Shown here: positions 58,349-64,000 of the stretch, one piece after another
How the letters are laid out: each line of letters starts with the position of its first letter
How positions within the stretch are numbered: position 1 is the first letter of the stretch
NCBI RefSeq assembly: GCF_000255295.1
Contig: NC_017030.1
Span: 2,852,001-2,916,000 of the forward strand
Length of the DNA: 64,000 nt
Direction of reading: 5' to 3'
From: Corallococcus coralloides DSM 2259
GTDB taxonomy: Bacteria > Myxococcota > Myxococcia > Myxococcales > Myxococcaceae
Made by a program: the position numbers and the translations under genes
The notes under the pieces: model-generated
Seen by the model: the letters and a program-made list of their open reading frames with translations, nothing else
What the model was told of the DNA's origin: nothing
Database searches by the model: none

Positions 58349-59116
58349 ATGAACCATCCGCCTCCGCGTCATCACGGGACGACGCCGCGTCGTCCCAACA
58401 TCGGCCTCAGCCCGGACTGGGCCCAGCCGGCCGACTCCGCCTTCCCCCGCTACGAGTTGAAGGTGCCCTACGCGGAGGCGGTGCTTCGCGCGGGGGGCCT
58501 GCCCTTCGTGCTGCCGTACACCGACGACCCGTCCTGCGTGGACGCCTACCTGGAGCGGGTGTCCGGGCTGGTGGTGACGGGCGGCGCGTTCGACATCCCT
58601 CCGTCCGCGTACGGCGAGGAGGTGCGCGAAGGCATGGGGCCGCTGAAGGAGGGCCGCACGGCCTTCGAGGCGCAGCTCATCCGCGGCGCGCTCAAGCGCA
58701 ACCTGCCGGTGCTGGGCGTGTGCGGGGGCATGCAGCTGCTCGCCGTGGTGCTGGGCGGCACGCTGTTCCAGGACATCCTGCGCGAGGTGCCGGGCGCGCG
58801 CGACCACGAGCAGAAGCACGACCGCACCCAGCCGCAGCACCCGGTGGAGGTGAAGAACGGCACGATGCTGGCGGAGGCCGTGGGGCACGGGCAGCTGATG
58901 GTGAACTCCACGCACCACCAGGCGGTGAACAAGCCGGGCACGGACGTGACGGTGAGCGCGGTGTCGCCGGACGGCGTGGTGGAGGCGATTGAGTCCACCG
59001 CGCACACCTTCGCGCTGGGCGTGCAGTGGCACCCGGAGCTGATGCTGGGGACCATCCCGGTGCACCTGGGCGTCTACAAGGCGCTGGTGCAGAAGGCGCG
59101 AGAGCACCGCCGGTGA
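58349..59116 (+). CDS. class-I glutamine amidotransferase-like hydrolase (peptidase C26, PuuD-like)
   Basis: The protein has 255 residues. The catalytic triad is present: Cys in GVCGGMQ (about residue 130), and His and Glu in GVQWHPE near residue 225. There is no fused synthetase, so it resembles gamma-glutamyl-GABA hydrolase (PuuD) and related free-standing hydrolases. Its position between thiE and thiD in one operon is unusual; a role hydrolysing a thiamine-related amide or gamma-glutamyl compound is possible. Its stop overlaps the thiD start. Confidence 0.88.
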   Translation: MNHPPPRHHGTTPRRPNIGLSPDWAQPADSAFPRYELKVPYAEAVLRAGGLPFVLPYTDDPSCVDAYLERVSGLVVTGGAFDIPPSAYGEEVREGMGPLKEGRTAFEAQLIRGALKRNLPVLGVCGGMQLLAVVLGGTLFQDILREVPGARDHEQKHDRTQPQHPVEVKNGTMLAEAVGHGQLMVNSTHHQAVNKPGTDVTVSAVSPDGVVEAIESTAHTFALGVQWHPELMLGTIPVHLGVYKALVQKAREHRR

Positions 59117-59853
59117 GGCCGCGCGTCCTGCTCCTGGCGGGACTGGAGCCCACGGGCAGGGCCGGGCTCCTGGCGGACGTGGCCGCGGTGCGGGCGCGGG
59201 GCGGCGACGCGGTGGCGGTGCCCACGGCCCAGACGGCGCAGGGCTCGCACACCTTCGCGGTGGTGCCGGCGTCCCCGCGCATGCTCACCGCGCAGGTGAC
59301 GGCCGCGCGCGAGTGGGGCCCCCTGCACGCGGTGAAGTGGGGCGTGGTGCCCGGGCCGTCGCAGCTGTCCACGGCGAGGGCGGCGCTCAAGGGCGCGGAC
59401 GCGTGGTGGGTGGTGGACCCGGTGGTGCGCTCCTCCCGGGGGCAGGTGCTGTCACGGCTGACGCCCCGGCACTACCTGGCGCTCGCGGGCCCGCGCGTGC
59501 TGGTGACGCCGAACCTGGAGGAGGCCGCGTGGCTGTTGGGCCGGCCCGCGCTGGGCACGGTGGAGGACGCGCAGGAGGCGGCGGAGGCGCTGTGTCAGCG
59601 CGGCTTCGGCGCGGTGCTGGTGAAGGGCGGGCACCTGCCGGAAGGGCAGGGGCTGGCGGACGTGCTGGCGTACTCCGGGCGCACGGTGGTGATGCGGGGG
59701 CGCCGGTTGAAGCGGCCTCCCGAGCGCCGGGGCACGGGCTGCCGGCTGGCGTCCGCGCTGGCGGCGGAGCTGGGCCGGGGCACGGGGCCGGAGGCCTCGG
59801 TGCGGGCGGCCCGTGAGCACGTCACGGGCTACCTGCGCACCGGCCGGGACTGA
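59113..59853 (+). CDS. thiD: hydroxymethylpyrimidine/phosphomethylpyrimidine kinase
   Basis: This 246-residue protein starts at a GTG that overlaps the preceding stop (GTGA). It has the ribokinase-family fold: LLAGLEPTGRAGLLADV at the N-terminus, VTPNLEEAAWLLG, VLVKGGHLPEG, and the anion-hole motif GTGCRLASALAAELG near the C-terminus. It phosphorylates hydroxymethylpyrimidine twice to provide the ThiE substrate. The N-terminal LEPTGRAGLLAD replaces the more common SDPSGGAGIQAD, a modest deviation. Confidence 0.85.
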   Translation: MRPRVLLLAGLEPTGRAGLLADVAAVRARGGDAVAVPTAQTAQGSHTFAVVPASPRMLTAQVTAAREWGPLHAVKWGVVPGPSQLSTARAALKGADAWWVVDPVVRSSRGQVLSRLTPRHYLALAGPRVLVTPNLEEAAWLLGRPALGTVEDAQEAAEALCQRGFGAVLVKGGHLPEGQGLADVLAYSGRTVVMRGRRLKRPPERRGTGCRLASALAAELGRGTGPEASVRAAREHVTGYLRTGRD

Positions 59854-59861
59854 CTCGGGGA

Positions 59862-61259
59862 CTACTCGCTCCGGGCGCGGCTTTCGAAGCGCGTGTACTC
59901 CGCGAGGAACACCAGCTCGACGGACCCGATGGGGCCGTTTCGCTGCTTGGCGACGATGAGCTCCACGGGGATGACCGTGTTGCCTCCGCCACCGCCGCCT
60001 CCTCCGCCACCACCCCCGCCTCCGCCTCCGCCTCCCTCGCCGTCCTCCTCCGTCTCACGGTGGATGAACATCACCACGTCGGCGTCCTGCTCGATGGAGC
60101 CGGACTCACGCAGGTCGGAGAGCATGGGCTTGCCGCCCTTGCGTTCCTCCACCTTACGGCTGAGCTGGCTGAGCGCGATGATGGGCACCTCCAGCTCCTT
60201 GGCCAGCTGCTTGAGCGCGCGGGAGATTTCAGCGACTTCCAACTGGCGGCTCTCCACCTTGCCCTTCTGGTGCATCAGCTGGAGGTAGTCGATGACGATG
60301 AGCGACAGGCGCGGGTCCTTCTGCTTCACGCGCCGCGCCTTCGCGCGCAGGTCGAACGGGGACAGGCCGCCGGAGTCGTCGATGTAGATGGGCGCGTTGT
60401 AGAGAGCGCCCGCCATCTCCTGGAACTTCTCCTCGTCGTGCGGGGACAGCCGGCCGCCGCGCAGCTTCTTCATGTCCACGCGCGCGGTGGACGCGAGCAG
60501 ACGCATGAGCAGCTGATCCGCGGGCATTTCCAGGCTGAAGATGCCGACGGCCTTGTTCTCCTTCAGCGCCGCGTGCACCGCGATGTTCATGGCGAAGGAC
60601 GTCTTGCCGATGCCGGGACGCGCCGCGAGGATGATGAGCTCACCGGCGTGCAGGCCGGTCAGCTGGTTGTCCAGGTCGATGTAGCCCGTGGACAGGCCCG
60701 TGACGCCCGTCGCCGCGGTCTTCATCTTGTCCAGCAGGTCGAGCGTCTGCTCCATCAGCTCGCTGACCGGACGCAGGTCGCCTTCGCGCTTCTTCTCCGC
60801 GAGGAGGAAGACCTTGCGCTCGGCCTCGTCGAGCAGGACCTCCAGCTCGCCCGTCTCCTGGCTGGCGAGGTCTTGAATCTCCCGGCCCACGTTGGCCAGG
60901 CGCCGGCGCAGCGCCTGGTCCTTGACGATGTGGGCGTACTGGACGGCGTTGGCCGCCAGCGGCACCACCTGGTCCAGGCCCATCAGGTACGCGGGGCCGC
61001 CCACCGCGACGAGCTGGCCGAGGACCTTGAGCTCCTCCGCGAGCGTCAGGTGGTCCACCTGCTTGCTCTGCTGATCCAGCCGCATCATCGCGGCGAAGAT
61101 CTGCGCGTGCGAAGGGCTGGCGAAGTCGTCCGCGTGGACGACCTCCGCCACGGGCGTGATGAGCCCGTTGTCCGCCAGCACGGCGCCCAGCACCGCGCGC
61201 TCCGCGGCGAGATCCTCGTGGACCCGCCGTCCTTCCCTACCGTCCAGGACGTTCTGCAT
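59862..61259 (-). CDS. dnaB: replicative DNA helicase
   Basis: The protein has 465 residues. The N-terminal helical domain (AAERAVLGAVLADN) is followed by the RecA-like helicase domain with Walker A RPGIGKTS (about residue 222), Walker B LIVIDYLQLM and the arginine-finger region DLRESGSIEQDADVV. It unwinds DNA ahead of the replisome. An 18-glycine run (residues 409-426) interrupts the loop before IPVELIVAKQRNGPIG; this is not usual in DnaB. The ATG at 61259 is conserved. It converges with thiD, eight bases apart. Confidence 0.97.
   Translation of the reverse strand: MQNVLDGREGRRVHEDLAAERAVLGAVLADNGLITPVAEVVHADDFASPSHAQIFAAMMRLDQQSKQVDHLTLAEELKVLGQLVAVGGPAYLMGLDQVVPLAANAVQYAHIVKDQALRRRLANVGREIQDLASQETGELEVLLDEAERKVFLLAEKKREGDLRPVSELMEQTLDLLDKMKTAATGVTGLSTGYIDLDNQLTGLHAGELIILAARPGIGKTSFAMNIAVHAALKENKAVGIFSLEMPADQLLMRLLASTARVDMKKLRGGRLSPHDEEKFQEMAGALYNAPIYIDDSGGLSPFDLRAKARRVKQKDPRLSLIVIDYLQLMHQKGKVESRQLEVAEISRALKQLAKELEVPIIALSQLSRKVEERKGGKPMLSDLRESGSIEQDADVVMFIHRETEEDGEGGGGGGGGGGGGGGGGGGNTVIPVELIVAKQRNGPIGSVELVFLAEYTRFESRARSE
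59982..60035 (-). repeat. 18-codon glycine tract in dnaB
   Basis: Eighteen consecutive glycine codons using GGC, GGA, GGT and GGG in mixed order, so it is not a pure trinucleotide microsatellite. It lies in the C-terminal helicase domain, between an acidic stretch (ETEEDGE) and the conserved DNA-binding segment. Confidence 0.95.
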
Positions 61260-61417
61260 GGCTGCTTGGAACCTCTACAGGCAGCGTCTGACACGTTCCA
61301 GCGGACGTCCAGTTTCCAGGCAACAGACCTGTAGCACCCGGTAGGTCCGGGAGGGATGCCACGACCCGCCGTAGGACATCCGCCCGGTCTCCCGGTGAAC
61401 CGACCCGGCGCGTCGGG

Positions 61418-62188
61418 CTATTCGGCGGCGCCCCACTGCTGGAGGAAGGCCTCCCGGTAGGTGCGGCTGAGGATCACCGTGGAGCCGTCCTTGAGCACCA
61501 GGATGCCGTCCCCATGCGTCCAGGGCTCCAGCCGGGCCACGGCCTCCAGGTTCACCAGGTCGCTTCTGTGCACGCGCACGAAGCGGGTGGGGTCCAGGCG
61601 CTCCTCCAGGGCCCGGAGCGTCTGGCGCACCAGGTGTTCTCCCTGGGCGGTGAAGAGCCGGACGTACTTGTCCTCCGAGGACAGGCGCCACACGGTGTCC
61701 AGGCGCAGGGGCACCCAGCCTTCGCCCACCTTCACCACCAGCCGCTCCAGGGGGCGTTCCGGGCGGGCCTTCGCCACGGTGGCGAGCAGGGCGTCCAGCG
61801 CGGCGGAGCCGTGCGTGCCCGCGCTCAAGAGCGCATGGGCCTTGTCGAGCGCCCGGGTGAAGCGGCCGGCGTCATAGGGCTTGAGGAGGTAGTCCGCCGC
61901 GTGGGCCTCGAAGGCCTGGAGCGCGAAGCGCTCATAGGCGGTGGAGAAGATGACCGCGGGGCAGGCGTCCGGCCCGAGCGCCTCCAGGACCTCGAAGCCG
62001 GTGAGCCCGGGCATCTGCACGTCCAGCACCACCAGGTCCGGCCGCAGCGCTTCGATGCGCGCGAGCGCCTCCGTCCCGTCCGAGGCCTCGCCCACGCAGG
62101 TGAAGCGCGCGTCTGCCGTCAGCAGGCGCTTCACCTTCGCGCGAGCCGGCGCCTCGTCGTCCACCACCAGCACGCGGAACACCGTCAT
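61418..62188 (-). CDS. LytTR-family response regulator
   Basis: The protein has 256 residues. The receiver domain has phosphoacceptor Asp56 (LVVLDVQMPG) and Lys in LLKPY. The C-terminal LytTR DNA-binding domain shows LDTVWRLSSEDKYVRLFTA and FVRVHRSDLVNL. It should bind direct repeats upstream of target genes after phosphorylation by the LytS-like kinase encoded just upstream on the same strand; the two genes overlap by four bases (ATGA). Between it and the dnaB start lie 158 bases with nothing distinctive. Regulated genes are unknown. Confidence 0.93.
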   Translation of the reverse strand: MTVFRVLVVDDEAPARAKVKRLLTADARFTCVGEASDGTEALARIEALRPDLVVLDVQMPGLTGFEVLEALGPDACPAVIFSTAYERFALQAFEAHAADYLLKPYDAGRFTRALDKAHALLSAGTHGSAALDALLATVAKARPERPLERLVVKVGEGWVPLRLDTVWRLSSEDKYVRLFTAQGEHLVRQTLRALEERLDPTRFVRVHRSDLVNLEAVARLEPWTHGDGILVLKDGSTVILSRTYREAFLQQWGAAE

Positions 62189-63300
62189 GCGACCTCCACC
62201 CGGGGCAGCCACACCGTCACGCGCGCGCCGCCCTCGGGCCCCGCGCCTCGCTCCAGTTGGGCCCGGTCGCCGTGCAGCAGCGTGAGCACGCGCGCAAGCT
62301 GCGTCAGCCCCACTCCAGGCCCGGAGGCAGGGGAGGGTGCCCCGAAGCCGCGTCCGGTGTCCTCCACCTCCAGCGCCCAGCGGTCGGCTTCAGCTCGCGC
62401 GCGGATGCGCACCTCCAGCGCGCCGCGCAGGTCCTGGTTGTGCTTCACCGCGTTCTCCACCAGCGTCTGCAGCGCGAAGCTGGGCACGCGCTGGGCCTCC
62501 AGCCCCGGCGCCACGTCCCAGCGCACCTCCAGCCGGTCGCCGAAGCGCGCCGCGAGCAGCGCGACGAAGCGCTCGGTGTGCCCGCGCTCCTCGGCCAGCG
62601 TCCAGGTGGGCTCGGTGCGCTCCAGGCTCGCGCGCAGCAGCTGGCCCAGGTCGCTCAGCAGCCGGTCCGTGCGCGGCAGGTCCTCGTACATCACCGACCC
62701 GATGGTGTGCAGCGCGTTGAAGAGGAAGTGCGGGTGCAACTGGCCCGTGAGCGACTGGAGCTGCGCGGCCCTCAGCTCGCCCTCCAGCTCCGCCGAGCGC
62801 AGCGCGCGGGCCTGCCGCTCCCGCCACTCGTGCAGGAGCGAGATGACCGCGCAGCCCAGGCCGTAGGTGATCAGGTCCTTCTGCGCCTCCATGGGGAGCG
62901 CGTACACGGGCGGCCCCAGGTCGTAGTCCCCCAGCTCCATCAGCGCGTAGACGCCATGCCGCAGCCCCGCCATCAGCGCGATGTGCAGCGACGTGAAGAC
63001 CATGAACGCCGCCGCGTGGATGCCCAGGAAGCGCGCCCAGCCCACCCGCGGCGACGGCGCGTTGAGCACCGCCGTCATCAGGACGGGGAGCAGCAGCGTG
63101 ACGGCGATCGCGCTGGTCATCTCCCAGATGAACGCGGGTGCCCAATGGCCCGGATGCGGCCGCATGAGCTGCATCAGCCGCACCGCGCTGCCCTGCCACA
63201 CGCCCAGGACCAGCCCGAACGCCAGGACCTTCAGCGCCGGGCGCATGCGCACCCGGGGCCAGCGCCACCGCGTGGATGCAACGTCGTCCCAGGCGCTCAC
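62185..63300 (-). CDS. LytS-like sensor histidine kinase
   Basis: The protein has 371 residues from GTG 63300, which overlaps the upstream gene stop (GTGA). Four to five hydrophobic helices lie in the first 170 residues. The His kinase domain (HPHFLFNALHTIGS) has the phosphoacceptor His characteristic of the LytS family, and the ATPase region contains LVENAVKHN and DTGRGFG. It should sense a membrane or extracellular signal and phosphorylate the LytTR regulator encoded next. It is translationally coupled to both neighbours. Confidence 0.92.
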   Translation of the reverse strand: MSAWDDVASTRWRWPRVRMRPALKVLAFGLVLGVWQGSAVRLMQLMRPHPGHWAPAFIWEMTSAIAVTLLLPVLMTAVLNAPSPRVGWARFLGIHAAAFMVFTSLHIALMAGLRHGVYALMELGDYDLGPPVYALPMEAQKDLITYGLGCAVISLLHEWRERQARALRSAELEGELRAAQLQSLTGQLHPHFLFNALHTIGSVMYEDLPRTDRLLSDLGQLLRASLERTEPTWTLAEERGHTERFVALLAARFGDRLEVRWDVAPGLEAQRVPSFALQTLVENAVKHNQDLRGALEVRIRARAEADRWALEVEDTGRGFGAPSPASGPGVGLTQLARVLTLLHGDRAQLERGAGPEGGARVTVWLPRVEVA

Positions 63301-64000
63301 CCCACGGCCTCCGGGGTGAGGACGGCCGGACACGCGGCCCGGGGCTTCATGCCGAAGAGCGGCCGGAGCCACGACACGCGGGACACGCCCTCGCACAGCG
63401 CCAGCGTGACGGCGAAGGACAGCGTGAGCACCGCGAAGAGCATGGCCCAGGGACCTACTGGCAGCCGCAGACACAGGTAGCCCACGCAGAGGATGACCGT
63501 CTGGTGGAAGATGTAGAACGGATACGACAGCGCCTGCGCGTGCGAAAGCCACGCGGGGGCCGTGCGCACGTGGTGCCGCGCGAAGGCCATCGCCGTCAGC
63601 AGCCCGCTCCAGATGAGCACCGTGCCCCCCACGATGGCGGGCACCACCGGCATCACCGGCCACGGCCACACCAGCTCCACGATGAGTGCCGCCACCGTCA
63701 CGGCCAGGAGCCCGTGGCGCAGCGCCACCAGCCGGCCCCACACGCCCGGGCAGCGGCCCAGCAGGTGCCCGTAGAGGAACAGCAGGCCGTAGTGCACGAA
63801 CGTGCGCGGATCATCCAGCAGTGCGTGCGTCTCTGGGAAGTCGCGCAAGAGCACCCGGTTGAGCGCCAGCGGCACGACAAGCCACAGCACGTTCACCCCT
63901 CGCGACAGCCACGCGTCCGCCCACGCGAGGAACCGTCCCCCGGCCTGCGTGCGCAGCGCCGCGAAGAGGGGCAGGGCCAGGAGGCAGTAGACGAACAGGT
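63297..64000 (-). CDS. membrane acyltransferase-family protein, 5' end beyond the window
   Basis: The frame is open to the window edge, giving at least 233 residues; an internal GTG at 63896 is not likely to be the true start because the upstream codons also encode hydrophobic protein (LFVYCLLALPLFAALR). About seven transmembrane segments are visible, along with DDPRTFVHYGLLFLYGHLLG and a YPFYIFHQTVIL motif resembling the acyltransferase 3 (OafA/OpgC) family. Such proteins modify glycans or lipids with acyl groups. Its stop overlaps the LytS start, so it is first in this three-gene operon as seen here. Confidence 0.8.
   Translation of the reverse strand, partial: LFVYCLLALPLFAALRTQAGGRFLAWADAWLSRGVNVLWLVVPLALNRVLLRDFPETHALLDDPRTFVHYGLLFLYGHLLGRCPGVWGRLVALRHGLLAVTVAALIVELVWPWPVMPVVPAIVGGTVLIWSGLLTAMAFARHHVRTAPAWLSHAQALSYPFYIFHQTVILCVGYLCLRLPVGPWAMLFAVLTLSFAVTLALCEGVSRVSWLRPLFGMKPRAACPAVLTPEAVG

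Overview
The window is very GC-rich, with strong GC3 bias, frequent GTG/TTG starts and dense start/stop overlaps. It carries hallmark myxobacterial genes: a large NRPS, Hanks-type kinases, a Myxococcales-type sigma factor and, most diagnostic, an mrpABC developmental locus whose mrpC product is 248 residues long. This points to Myxococcaceae, most likely Corallococcus or a close relative. No rRNA, tRNA, CRISPR array, insertion sequence or transposase was seen, and no gap between genes exceeds 300 bases.

Layout. (1) 1-11277: the 3' part of a giant NRPS gene (A'-T-[C-A-T]x3-TE, with modules repeated at 3120 bp) translationally coupled to a small membrane protein. (2) 11466-21324: rpmE, a solitary DNA methyltransferase, an M1 aminopeptidase, the fadN-fadA beta-oxidation pair, a membrane-anchored MutS-like ATPase and a putative outer-membrane barrel. 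(3) 21418-24890: mrpC, mrpB and mrpA on the minus strand, with a sigma54-type promoter and several operator-like elements ahead of mrpC. (4) 24934-32935: a membrane-fused spermidine-synthase-like protein, a Flp-type pilin, a histidine-rich membrane protein and an island of seven small uncharacterised genes. (5) 32982-38124: an amidohydrolase-fold protein lacking key active-site residues, an RlmI-like methyltransferase, a Ser/Thr kinase, truA and a membrane protein.

(6) 38213-46566: a seven-gene minus-strand arginine operon, transcribed argF'-argB-argE'-argH-argG-DUF1611-argC, divergent from argR. The transcarbamylase is of the N-acylornithine type and the deacetylase resembles the Bacteroidetes N-acylcitrulline type, so arginine is probably made through N-acylcitrulline rather than free ornithine. 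No N-acetylglutamate synthase gene is present, but a DUF1611/DgcN-like P-loop protein sits inside the operon and is a candidate for that first acylation. I regard this as the most interesting system in the window.

(7) 46547-64000: a 2H phosphoesterase, an F420-reductase-like oxidoreductase, a sigma factor coupled to a zinc-finger/kinase/TPR protein, a GST, clpB, several small conserved genes including DUF1844, thiE / class-I amidotransferase / thiD, dnaB with an 18-glycine insert, and a LytTR/LytS two-component pair coupled to an acyltransferase that runs off the end.

Functions are assigned from motifs and remembered family features; no database search was run.
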